NCBI GenBank assembly: GCA_002689655.1
Contig: NZHC01000083.1
Location: 67,975 to 131,974 of the forward strand
Direction of reading: 5' to 3'
DNA: 64,000 nt
Source: Rhodopirellula sp.
Lineage (GTDB): Bacteria; Planctomycetota; Planctomycetia; Pirellulales; Pirellulaceae
The position numbers and the translations under genes were made by a program. The notes under the pieces were generated by a model. That model had not been told where the DNA came from. It worked only from the letters and a program-made list of their open reading frames with translations, and did no database searches. This document shows, piece after piece, positions 19,645 to 27,027 of this stretch. Positions within the stretch are counted from its first letter, which is position 1; each line of letters begins with the position of its first letter.

Positions 19645-19741
19645 GAATTTTGAATTCGAACAGTGGCGACGGCACGATGACCCGCCGATTAAGAAACCGC
19701 ATTCGAGGGAAGCAGTTGGCCATGGAGTTTTGAGTAAATGA
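19637..19741 (+). CDS. 34-residue micro-ORF coupled between ABC ATPase and permease
   Basis: ATG at 19637 has a very good ribosome binding site (GGGGAGG at 19624-19630, 6 bases away). It overlaps the ATPase stop by 8 bases, and its TGA at 19739-19741 overlaps the permease ATG (ATGA). The peptide begins MHENFEFEQWRRHDDPPIKK, is strongly charged and has no membrane segment. It fills the 93-base space that otherwise separates two genes usually coupled directly. It could be a small subunit or simply a translation bridge that carries ribosomes to the permease. There is a competing 30-codon frame at 19641-19733, which lacks both features. Confidence 0.55.
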   Translation: MHENFEFEQWRRHDDPPIKKPHSREAVGHGVLSK

Positions 19742-20622
19742 GCACTGCGTCCAAATCCATCTCTGAATCGCCCGACACAAATATTGTGGAGGCGGCATCT
19801 GCACTTCAACCTAGTGTAGGTATGGCTGCTGCATGGATGTTGGCAAAACGCGAATGGGTACGTTTTTTTCGACAGAGGAATCGGGTCACGGCTGCCATCG
19901 CTCAGCCACTATTATTTTGGTTGTTGTTCGGAACAGGTCTTAGCGGAGCTTTTCAGAGTGCAGGTGAACTGAATTTCCTGCAGTTTTTTCTGCCAGGTAC
20001 CCTGGCATTGATTGTTCTGTTCACGGCGATTTTTTCGACGATCTCCGTTATAGAAGATCGTCGTGAGGGTTTCATGCAGGCGGTTCTGGTTGCACCGGTG
20101 GGGCGTTGGCCAGTGCTGGTGGGTAAAGTTCTTGGCGGTGCAGCGATCGCATGGGTTCAGGCTATCTTTTTTCTGATGCTCGTCTGGGTAGTGGGGACCG
20201 CCGCTCCTGGCGTAGCAGTGCTGCCCTTGTTGGGACTATTGGCGCTGGTAGCGTTGGCAATGTGCGGCCTGGGAATGATTGTTGCTTGGCCAATGGAGAG
20301 CACTCAGGGATTTCATGCCATTATGATGCTCGGCTTGATGCCCATGTGGCTTCTCAGCGGTACCTTCTTTCCAATTCCCGCATTAGGAGCTGATGCAAGT
20401 ATTGGGCAATGGATCCTCGGTGCTATCATGCGGGCTAATCCACTGAGTTACTCAATGGTTGAAATGCGTCGTTTGCTGTTCCCGGAAATCGATTTTTCCG
20501 CTGCGGGTTTTGCACCTTCCTCGGGCATTTGTTGGGCCGTTACTGTGTTGGCAGCCAGTATTACGTTGGCCGTTGCATGGCAATTGATGAGTGGGAGTCG
20601 CAAAGTAGATGTCATTGTTTAA
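19738..20622 (+). CDS. ABC-2 type transporter permease
   Basis: A 294-residue membrane protein of the ABC-2 family (DrrB/NodJ-like), partner of the ATPase upstream. After a soluble start (about 35 residues) come the typical phrase LAKREWVRFFRQRNRV and six membrane segments: WLLFGTGLSGAF, FLPGTLALIVLFTAIFSTIS, the region after the conserved EDRREGFMQAVLVAPV, LLGLLALVALAMCGLGMIVA, MMLGLMPMWLLSGTFFP and a last one near the C-terminus. Its ATG overlaps the micro-ORF stop. The SCO1 gene follows after 10 bases. Confidence 0.92.
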   Translation: MSTASKSISESPDTNIVEAASALQPSVGMAAAWMLAKREWVRFFRQRNRVTAAIAQPLLFWLLFGTGLSGAFQSAGELNFLQFFLPGTLALIVLFTAIFSTISVIEDRREGFMQAVLVAPVGRWPVLVGKVLGGAAIAWVQAIFFLMLVWVVGTAAPGVAVLPLLGLLALVALAMCGLGMIVAWPMESTQGFHAIMMLGLMPMWLLSGTFFPIPALGADASIGQWILGAIMRANPLSYSMVEMRRLLFPEIDFSAAGFAPSSGICWAVTVLAASITLAVAWQLMSGSRKVDVIV

Positions 20623-20632
20623 AGGGCTTGTG

Positions 20633-21313
20633 ATGCGAACTGTTTGGAATATTACATTGATTCTAATGGCGGGTGTTGGACTCGGATTGTTGATCCGTTC
20701 CTACCAGAAACAATCGGAGGTAGAGCGACCAGGACCAGCGGATGTCGTATTCAGGAATGATGGTAGCGATCTACAAGATGATCTCGATTCTGTTTCTGAT
20801 ATAGAAAATCCTGACCCCAGTCATCCACCAGATGAAGAAGAATGGCTCAGCAGATTTGAATTGATCGAACGGAACGGACAGCTTGTCAAAAGTGAACAAC
20901 TATTGGGCCAGCCGTATGTGGTCAGTTTCTTTTTTAGTACCTGCCCAAGTATTTGTGTTCAACAAAATCAGAAATTGAAAGAGCTTCAGAAAGCTTTTAG
21001 AGGGGAAGGGGTCCGGTTCGTTGCCATCTCGGTGGACCCAGAGACGGACACCCCAGAGGTGCTTACAGAGTATGCGGCAAGATTTGGCGCGGACGCGGAA
21101 CAGTGGTTGTTCATGACAGGGGATCTCACCTACATCCGACGGATAGGAGGTGAGATTTTTAAACAACCGGTGAATAAGCAATTTCACACGGAGCGTTTTG
21201 TTCTGGTAGATCCAGAGGGGAAAATCGAAGGCTTTTATAATTGGCCAGATAAACCGCAATTTAAGAAGTTGCAGCAGAAAATTCGAGAAATGATCAACGG
21301 AGAAAAGTCATAA
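20633..21313 (+). CDS. SCO1/SenC family copper chaperone
   Basis: A membrane-anchored thioredoxin-fold protein that delivers copper to the CuA centre of cytochrome oxidase or keeps its cysteines reduced. I prefer the ATG at 20633 (226 aa), which has AAGGG about 8 bases upstream, over the ATG at 20609 inside the permease gene. After the anchor (NITLILMAGVGLGLLI) and an acidic linker, the copper site is complete: Cys104 and Cys108 in STCPSICV and His185 in KQFHTERF. Its stop overlaps the next ATG by one base (TAATG). Confidence 0.93.
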   Translation: MRTVWNITLILMAGVGLGLLIRSYQKQSEVERPGPADVVFRNDGSDLQDDLDSVSDIENPDPSHPPDEEEWLSRFELIERNGQLVKSEQLLGQPYVVSFFFSTCPSICVQQNQKLKELQKAFRGEGVRFVAISVDPETDTPEVLTEYAARFGADAEQWLFMTGDLTYIRRIGGEIFKQPVNKQFHTERFVLVDPEGKIEGFYNWPDKPQFKKLQQKIREMINGEKS

Positions 21314-21774
21314 TGTGGGAATTTCTAGCCGACAATTTACCGCATCTCACTGCGGCGTTGAATTTGACCGCCACTGTTCTTTTGCTGATAGGGTTGGTCA
21401 GTATTCGACGTGGCAGGGCACGGCGGCATAAGACCATGATGCTTTCGGCTTTGGCGGTCAGCGCAGTCTTCTTGTCGATGTATTTGCTGCACAAGCTTTC
21501 ACTCTACATGACGATCGGCGAATTCAATAACAAGTTCCCGACCGATACTGATGTGGCCCCGCTGTCAGCACGCTACACGTATTATGGAATCCTGATCACG
21601 CATCTTATGCTAGCAATCATTGTGCCTGTTCTCGCACTACGTGCGATCTTCTTGGCGATGAAGGGACGGATTGCCGAGCATAAGCGATTAGTGCGTTTCG
21701 CATTTCCTGCTTGGATGTATGTTTCGGTTACTGGGGTACTTGTTTATTTGATGCTGTATCAGTTTTACGGCTGA
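21313..21774 (+). CDS. DUF420 membrane protein, oxidase assembly-associated
   Basis: A 153-residue protein with four membrane segments, of the DUF420/YozB type found next to cytochrome oxidase assembly genes. Conserved histidines are seen in LPHLTAALN, RRHKTMMLSAL, YLLHKLS, TYYGILITHLMLA and AEHKRLVRFAFPAWMYVS. The last pair, HKRL followed by the aromatic W-Y stretch, is typical. It is the last gene of the run; the next gene starts 112 bases away behind its own promoter. Confidence 0.85.
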   Translation: MWEFLADNLPHLTAALNLTATVLLLIGLVSIRRGRARRHKTMMLSALAVSAVFLSMYLLHKLSLYMTIGEFNNKFPTDTDVAPLSARYTYYGILITHLMLAIIVPVLALRAIFLAMKGRIAEHKRLVRFAFPAWMYVSVTGVLVYLMLYQFYG

Positions 21775-21798
21775 ATAGGAAGCAATTTTGATTTCGGC

Positions 21799-21826
21799 TC
21801 AAGTTTCTCGCACTTATTGCCGATAT
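21799..21826 (+). promoter_or_regulatory. Sigma-28 (FliA) type promoter upstream of fliP
   Basis: TCAAGTTT at 21799-21806 and GCCGATAT at 21819-21826 match the flagellar sigma consensus TAAAGTTT / GCCGATAA at 7 of 8 positions in each half. The spacer is 12 bases, one more than the usual 11. Transcription would start near 21833 and leave a leader of about 55 bases before fliP. The matching sigma factor gene is at 46905. Confidence 0.75.
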
Positions 21827-21886
21827 TCCCCTTCCGCCCAAATCTCGTGATTTCCTAATCTCCGTTGTAGTCGTCTACCTGACTCG

Positions 21887-22789
21887 ATGGAGCGAACGCG
21901 GTTGAACGGGCTATTTTTCATTCGATTAGTTCTTTGCTTGTTTCTTACTGGAACAACGTGCGCGCTCGCGCAGGGTATTTCGGCAGGTCAGGGTTCAGCA
22001 TCGCTGCAGGACGTTACGAGCGGGCAAGGACCTACAATCTTTTCCAGGAGTGGCAGTTCTCTTCCCATTCTGGAAAATACTCCGTTAGAGGGTCTGGGTG
22101 GTGGGCCTGAGTCGTGGACCAGTCCCGAGGGGCTAAGCAGCAGTCTTCAAGTGTTATTGTTGTTGACTGTGTTGAGTTTGGCGCCTGCTGTGCTGCTGAT
22201 GACGACCTGCTATGTCCGTATCATCATTGTGTTGGGTTTGTTGAGGCAAGCCATTGGCCTGCAGTCGCTACCTCCAAGTCAAGTGATGACAAGCATTGCG
22301 TTGTTCATGACCTTATTTGTCATGTCACCTGTGTGGTCGCGTGTTTACAACGACGCAATCAAACCGTACACGGATCCGGAGATATCAATGACGATGGAGG
22401 AAGCCTATGAGGCTGGCTCGATCCCGATTCGGGAATTCATGTCCCGGCAAATTGACGTTGCGGGTAACCATGATGACGTGCATCTCTTTTATCAATACAT
22501 GGATCCAGATGGACCCTTGCCAAGCAGTTTTGAAGATGTGCCTCTACGAGTGTTGCTTCCCGCTTATATTTTGAGCGAATTGAAGACAGCATTCCTGATG
22601 GGTTTTCAGATTTATCTTCCCTTTTTGATTGTGGATCTTGTGGTGGCTAGCGTCACGATTTCGATGGGCATGTTGATGTTGCCACCGCAGGTCATTTCCC
22701 TGCCTTTCAAATTATTGCTCTTTGTGTTGGTTGATGGGTGGCGTTTGGTAGTGCAAATGTTGATGGACAGCTTTGGGACCATGCTTTGA
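21887..22789 (+). CDS. fliP: Flagellar export gate protein FliP
   Basis: Core subunit of the type III export gate in the flagellar basal body, in which FliP, FliQ and FliR build the pore. The protein has 300 residues, longer than many FliP because a signal peptide (LFFIRLVLCLFLTGTTCALA) is followed by about 60 Ser/Gly-rich residues. The FliP core then begins SLQVLLLLTVLSLAPAVLLM. Signature stretches are TCYVRIIIVLGLLRQAIG, LLPAYILSELKTAFLMGFQI and SMGMLMLPPQVISLPFKLLL. It is the first gene of the fliP-fliQ-fliR-flhB run behind the sigma-28-type promoter. Confidence 0.97.
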   Translation: MERTRLNGLFFIRLVLCLFLTGTTCALAQGISAGQGSASLQDVTSGQGPTIFSRSGSSLPILENTPLEGLGGGPESWTSPEGLSSSLQVLLLLTVLSLAPAVLLMTTCYVRIIIVLGLLRQAIGLQSLPPSQVMTSIALFMTLFVMSPVWSRVYNDAIKPYTDPEISMTMEEAYEAGSIPIREFMSRQIDVAGNHDDVHLFYQYMDPDGPLPSSFEDVPLRVLLPAYILSELKTAFLMGFQIYLPFLIVDLVVASVTISMGMLMLPPQVISLPFKLLLFVLVDGWRLVVQMLMDSFGTML

Positions 22790-22805
22790 CGGAGTGTAAG
22801 AATTG

Positions 22806-23069
22806 ATGGATGCTGCTACAGCAGTTGATTTATGTCGTGAAACCCTTATGTCAGCGGTGATTATTGCTGCGCCAGTTCTATTGGTTGGTATGGCTGCAGG
22901 TTTATTGGTTGGATTAATGCAGGCGTTGACCCAAGTGCAGGATCAAACGGTTGCATTTGTCCCGAAAATTCTGGCGATGGCTGCTGTGCTTGTTGCCTGC
23001 CTTCCCTGGTTGCTGACAAGGATGGTTGATTTCACGAGAGTTGTTTTTGAGAATGCGGGTTCACCCTGA
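22806..23069 (+). CDS. fliQ: Flagellar export gate protein FliQ
   Basis: An 87-residue protein with two membrane helices, the usual FliQ length. It shows the conserved GLLVGLMQALTQVQDQT between them and LPWLLTRMVDF at the end. ATG at 22806 is used; a TTG one codon earlier is nearer in spacing to the GGAG at 22791 and is an alternative. The stop overlaps the fliR start (TGATG), so the two are coupled. It forms the outer gate ring around FliP and FliR. Confidence 0.96.
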   Translation: MDAATAVDLCRETLMSAVIIAAPVLLVGMAAGLLVGLMQALTQVQDQTVAFVPKILAMAAVLVACLPWLLTRMVDFTRVVFENAGSP

Positions 23070-23848
23070 TGGAGACGTTGACCAATTGGTTGATGGAACA
23101 TCTTGTGCTTGGCGTTTTGGTCATGACACGGATGAGTACGCTGTTGATGTCGATGCCATCAGTGGGTGTGGGCGTTCCAAAACGCGTGCGCGCTTTCTTG
23201 GCGATTACTTTGACAGCATTAGTGCTTCCTCCAGTGGCGAGTGAAACACCAATTCACGATCTTCCGCAAATTGACAATCTGCTTGAACTGGCGATTGCGA
23301 TCGTTAGAGAGGGGTTGGTCGGTTTGTTGATTGGCGCCACTGTGCAGCTGATAATCACTGGACTGCAAATGGGTGGTGAAATGATTACCAGTACGGGTGG
23401 AATGCAATTAGGTGATGCGGTTGATCCAACTACATCCAGCAGTATGCCATCGGTTGCTCGTTTGGTCGGTTTGTTAGTAACAGCGGTGATGTTACTTGTG
23501 GGCGGCCATCGGATTTTATTGGGCGTGTTGCTTGAGAGTTTTCATGCGGTGCCAGCTGGAAATGTGGTGTTTCATGATTCGATGATGGATTTGGTCGTGG
23601 GTCAATTATCCGCGGGAATGGCATCGGGGGTTCGCATCGCAGCACCCGTCATAGCGGCCTTGCTGCTGAGTAATCTGGTGACCGGACTGATCAGTCGCAC
23701 ATTACCCCAAATCAATGTTCTGGCGATTGGATTGAGTATCAATGCTTTGGCGATGCTTGTGGTTTTGAGCGTGACCGTCGGATCTGTCGGGCTCGTATTC
23801 CAAAGTGAGTTGGCGACGGTCGCTGCAAAATTAAGTCGCCTTTGGTAG
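23069..23848 (+). CDS. fliR: Flagellar export gate protein FliR
   Basis: A 259-residue gate subunit with six membrane segments. Family features are RMSTLLMSMPSVGVGVPKRVRAFLAITLT near the start, REGLVGLLIGATVQLI, and the conserved aqueous segment GGEMITSTGGMQLGDAVDPTTS. The C-terminal SRTLPQINVLAIGLSINAL is characteristic. The start overlaps the fliQ stop by one base. Confidence 0.96.
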   Translation: METLTNWLMEHLVLGVLVMTRMSTLLMSMPSVGVGVPKRVRAFLAITLTALVLPPVASETPIHDLPQIDNLLELAIAIVREGLVGLLIGATVQLIITGLQMGGEMITSTGGMQLGDAVDPTTSSSMPSVARLVGLLVTAVMLLVGGHRILLGVLLESFHAVPAGNVVFHDSMMDLVVGQLSAGMASGVRIAAPVIAALLLSNLVTGLISRTLPQINVLAIGLSINALAMLVVLSVTVGSVGLVFQSELATVAAKLSRLW

Positions 23849-23877
23849 CCATGAATCGAGCTAGGAGCTAATCGAAA

Positions 23878-24957
23878 ATGGCTGATTCCAGTGGTGATAA
23901 AAAGCATTCAGCAAGCGAACGGCGACGACGTCAGGCTCGTGAAGAGGGACAGGTCGTTCGCAGTCAGGATTTGACATCTGCTGGTATGTTGCTGGCAGCT
24001 GCAGGAACATTGTGGATGTTTGGGCCGCCAGCAGCGGAGCGTCTGGCAGGGGCTCTTGTTGATGCGTTATCAATATCGCGCATGCAGTCGCCCGGAACTA
24101 ATGACGCTGCGAATTGGCTGCTGGGGTACGCGGGCCGTCTCGCTCTTGCAGCTGTTCCGCTTTTGCTTGCAATGCTGGTAGCTGGTGTGCTCGTTAATGT
24201 GACTCAGACTGGTGTTGTTTTCAGTACCAAGAAAATTATTCCCAAATTGAGTCATATAAGTCCACTTTCCGGAGTGAAAAAAATTGTCTCACTTCAAGGT
24301 GTAGCGAGGTTGGGATTTGGGCTTTTCAAGGTGGCTGTGATCGCTGTGGTTGCCTTCTTTGCTATTACCTATTACGGCGACGCGATTTTGCAAATGGGCG
24401 AATTGAGTGTCCCGCAAATTGCATCCACTTTGTTTAGCTGCCTGATTGGAACCTGCGTTTGGATTGGTTTGGCCCTGTTTGTGTTGGCAATTCTTGAATT
24501 TGCCTTTCAAAAGTGGAAGCATGAACAGGATTTGATGATGACAGACCAGGAAGTTCGGGATGAGTTGAAAGAAACGGAAGGTGATCCACAGGTCGCTGCC
24601 CGACGCAGAATGGTGCAACGGCAAATGATGATGCAACGTGCCGAAAATGAAGTCCCCAACGCGGATGTGGTGGTCAGTAATCCAACCGAGTTGGCAATTG
24701 CGATTCAATATGATCCTTTGACGATGCCTGCACCGGTCGTCGTCGCCAAAGGGGCAGGAGGGTTGGCTCAGAAAATCAGGCGTTTGGCATTGGAAAATGG
24801 AATTCCTGTGGTTGAACGTAAGCCATTGGCTCAGGTTTTGTACAAAACCGTTGAGGTGGGTGATGTGATACCCGCCGATCACTATCAGACCGTGGCCGAG
24901 GTGTTGAGATATGTTTATCAGTTGCAGGGGAAGGATGTTCCGAAGGCTGCAGCCTGA
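23878..24957 (+). CDS. flhB: Flagellar export switch protein FlhB
   Basis: A 359-residue protein that controls the switch of export from rod and hook to filament substrates. The N-terminus DKKHSASERRRRQAREEGQV is typical. Four membrane helices follow, then the cytoplasmic domain. The self-cleavage motif reads NPTE at 268-271 (VVSNPTELAIAIQYD) instead of the usual NPTH. The scissile Asn-Pro pair is intact, so cleavage is probably kept, but the neighbouring residue is unusual. AGGAG lies about 12 bases before the ATG. It ends the fliPQR-flhB cluster. Confidence 0.95.
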   Translation: MADSSGDKKHSASERRRRQAREEGQVVRSQDLTSAGMLLAAAGTLWMFGPPAAERLAGALVDALSISRMQSPGTNDAANWLLGYAGRLALAAVPLLLAMLVAGVLVNVTQTGVVFSTKKIIPKLSHISPLSGVKKIVSLQGVARLGFGLFKVAVIAVVAFFAITYYGDAILQMGELSVPQIASTLFSCLIGTCVWIGLALFVLAILEFAFQKWKHEQDLMMTDQEVRDELKETEGDPQVAARRRMVQRQMMMQRAENEVPNADVVVSNPTELAIAIQYDPLTMPAPVVVAKGAGGLAQKIRRLALENGIPVVERKPLAQVLYKTVEVGDVIPADHYQTVAEVLRYVYQLQGKDVPKAAA

Positions 24958-25120
24958 CCCCAGCCGAATTAGGTTTTCAACGCTGGGAAGAGGGGGCTCT
25001 CGGACTTTGGTGGGATCTTGCTTTAGCAAATCCTCGGAATTTTTTCGAAATGCCGCTCAGCGATTCTGAGACTCTTTCCGAGCAGGCTTTGATTGCTTTT
25101 CGAAAAAAAGCAAGGAACCG

Positions 25121-25150
25121 TTGACGTTCACGTGCTCTCTTGCCTAACAT
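25121..25150 (+). promoter_or_regulatory. Sigma-70 type promoter of the leuA leader
   Basis: TTGACG at 25121-25126 and TAACAT at 25145-25150 with an 18-base spacer resemble the housekeeping -35 and -10 boxes. Initiation about 7 bases downstream would fall at or next to the A of the leader peptide ATG at 25157, which suggests a leaderless transcript. Confidence 0.55.
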
Positions 25151-25156
25151 GTTGTT

Positions 25157-25216
25157 ATGCGTGACCAAATTCTCGATCTGTTGCTACTGCTAATTGAACG
25201 CCAAACAGGCGGGTGA
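25157..25216 (+). CDS. leuL: leu operon leader peptide (attenuator peptide)
   Basis: A 19-codon frame encoding MRDQILDLLLLLIERQTGG. Six of 19 residues are Leu, five of them in a row (CTG TTG CTA CTG CTA at 25178-25192), plus two Ile. It lies 127 bases before leuA, just ahead of a terminator hairpin and an alternative structure. This is the classical design in which a ribosome stalls at Leu codons when charged tRNA-Leu is scarce and lets transcription continue into leuA. No ribosome binding site is visible before the ATG, in keeping with a leaderless start. The overlapping ATG at 25149 opens a Cys-rich frame that makes no regulatory sense. Confidence 0.8.
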   Translation: MRDQILDLLLLLIERQTGG

Positions 25217-25268
25217 TGAGGGTTTGGATAGACCGCTGAGGTCTTTCGCACGACAAAACAACGAACCC
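25201..25268 (+). promoter_or_regulatory. Leucine attenuator: alternative RNA pairings 1:2 and 2:3
   Basis: Region 1 is CCAAAC (25201-25206, within the end of the leader peptide). It pairs with GTTTGG in region 2 (25222-25227). Region 2 as GGGTTTG (25220-25226) can instead pair with CGAACCC (25262-25268, one G-U), which overlaps the 5' arm of the terminator and would act as antiterminator. A small AGACC/GGTCT hairpin (25230-25244) sits between. A ribosome stalled on the Leu codons would cover region 1 and favour the 2:3 antiterminator. Confidence 0.7.
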
Positions 25269-25295
25269 GAGTCGCCCAGCGACTCGGGTTTTTTT
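25264..25295 (+). terminator. Attenuator terminator before leuA
   Basis: ACCCGAGTCG (25265-25274) and CGACTCGGGT (25280-25289) form a perfect 10-bp stem with a 5-base loop, followed by a run of seven T (25289-25295). It lies between the leader peptide and leuA, so it ends transcription early unless the alternative pairing forms. Confidence 0.9.
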
Positions 25296-25342
25296 GTTCT
25301 TGTAGCTGGCTAATACACAACTGTTCAAAGGTAATACCAGAA

Positions 25343-26941
25343 ATGTCGCATCCGAATCCGGCCCATGCAGCCAATAGCGATGAAACCGGTCAGTCCGAGC
25401 CACGAATGATTCGTATTTTTGATACCACTCTCCGGGATGGTGAGCAGTCACCTGGTGCAAGTATGAATCTTGCTGAAAAGCTGGAGGTGGCCCAGGCCTT
25501 GGCTGAGATGGGGGTCGATATTATCGAAGCTGGTTTTCCCATCGCATCACCCGGCGACTTTGAAGCGGTTAAGCAGATAGCCCAGACCGTCAGGGGGGCA
25601 ACGATTTGTGGTCTGGCGCGTTGCAATGATAAGGATATCGACGCTGCGTGGAATGCGGTCAAGTTCGCGCCCAGTTCGCGCATTCATGTGTTCTTGGCGA
25701 CCAGTGCGATTCACCGTGAATTCAAGTTGAGAATGAGCCCTGATGAAATTGTCGAACGGGCTGTTGCTGGTGTGAAGCGTGCTGTCAGCTATTGTGATGA
25801 TGTCGAGTTTTCACCTGAGGATGCCTGTCGTACTGAGAACGACTTTTTGTGCCAGGTTGTTGAGGCAGCGATCGACGCTGGGGCGAAAACCGTAAATATT
25901 CCTGATACGGTTGGGTATGCGACACCCGGCGAGATTTATGACCGCTTTCGAATGTTGCAGGAACGCGTGCCGAATATCGGGAAAGCGGTTGTGAGTACGC
26001 ATTGTCATGATGATCTGGGAATGGCAGTGAGTAATAGCATGGCCGCCGTTGCAGCGGGTGCGGGCCAAATTGAATGCACCATTAATGGAATTGGCGAAAG
26101 AGCGGGTAACGCTGCGTTGGAAGAGGTAGTGATGGCGATTCAAACAAGAAATGATTTTTATCGGTGTACTACGAATATCGATTCCAAGCGTTTGGTTCCG
26201 GCAAGCCGTTTGGTAAGTAAAACAACTGGAATTCAAGTGCAGCGTAACAAAGCGATTGTTGGGAAAAATGCGTTTGCGCATGAATCAGGAATTCATCAGG
26301 ATGGCATGCTGAAAGAACGCAGCACTTACGAGATCATGTCGCCTGAAGAGGTTGGTTTCTCCAAAACAGATCTGGTGCTCGGAAAGCACAGTGGCAGAGC
26401 AGCATTGGCTGATCGGGCAAAGACACTTGGCTTCACATTGACTGGTGAACAGTTGCAGGTCGTCTTTGAGCAATTCAAGTCATTGGCTGATAAAAAGAAG
26501 GAAATCTATGATGGAGATATCATCGCACTGGTGCAGCAGCAAATTAGTGGGAGTGTTGATGAGCTATGGACACTCGTGGACTATGTCGTGACCAGCGGAA
26601 AGTCACGCCAGCCTCATGTTGAGCTGACCCTGTGCTGCGGTGATGAAGAAGCGACGGAGTGTATTGAATTGGGCGATGGCCCCATTGATGCAGCTTTTTG
26701 GGCCGTCGAAAAAATCACGGGGATTGAAGTGGTCTGCAAAGATTTTCGTGTCCGAAGCGCAACTCTTGGGCGTGATGCGATCGGCGAGGTGAACCTTGAA
26801 GTTGAGCACAAAGGACGTACTTACCGTGGAGTCGGGGTGAGCACTGACAGTGTCGAGAGCACGATTTTAGCAATGCTCAATGCAATCAACAGGATCATCT
26901 CTGAAAAGTCGCTGCCGCGGGCTGATTCCGCGGGAAGTTGA
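25343..26941 (+). CDS. leuA: 2-isopropylmalate synthase
   Basis: First committed step of leucine synthesis: condensation of acetyl-CoA with 2-oxoisovalerate. At 532 residues it is the long form, with catalytic TIM barrel, linker and C-terminal allosteric domain. Seen: IFDTTLRDGEQSPGASM at the start of the barrel, the metal-binding HCHDDLGMAVSN, NGIGERAGNAALEEV and the loop HESGIHQDGML. The C-terminal part (about 400-520) is the LeuA regulatory domain, expected to bind leucine. It is controlled by the attenuator directly upstream. No leuB, leuC or leuD is nearby. Confidence 0.97.
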   Translation: MSHPNPAHAANSDETGQSEPRMIRIFDTTLRDGEQSPGASMNLAEKLEVAQALAEMGVDIIEAGFPIASPGDFEAVKQIAQTVRGATICGLARCNDKDIDAAWNAVKFAPSSRIHVFLATSAIHREFKLRMSPDEIVERAVAGVKRAVSYCDDVEFSPEDACRTENDFLCQVVEAAIDAGAKTVNIPDTVGYATPGEIYDRFRMLQERVPNIGKAVVSTHCHDDLGMAVSNSMAAVAAGAGQIECTINGIGERAGNAALEEVVMAIQTRNDFYRCTTNIDSKRLVPASRLVSKTTGIQVQRNKAIVGKNAFAHESGIHQDGMLKERSTYEIMSPEEVGFSKTDLVLGKHSGRAALADRAKTLGFTLTGEQLQVVFEQFKSLADKKKEIYDGDIIALVQQQISGSVDELWTLVDYVVTSGKSRQPHVELTLCCGDEEATECIELGDGPIDAAFWAVEKITGIEVVCKDFRVRSATLGRDAIGEVNLEVEHKGRTYRGVGVSTDSVESTILAMLNAINRIISEKSLPRADSAGS

Positions 26942-27027
26942 TTGGGTCAACAATGTGGCTACGCTGCAAGTTTTAGATTTGAATTAGATGGATTTTAAAA
27001 CCGCAGATAACCTGTCAAAACGTCCTT

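Noticed and set aside
25149..25193. Alternative leader frame starting ATG TTG TTA
   Set aside because: It encodes a Cys-rich peptide that ends inside the Leu-codon run. The frame from 25157 has the regulatory Leu codons.
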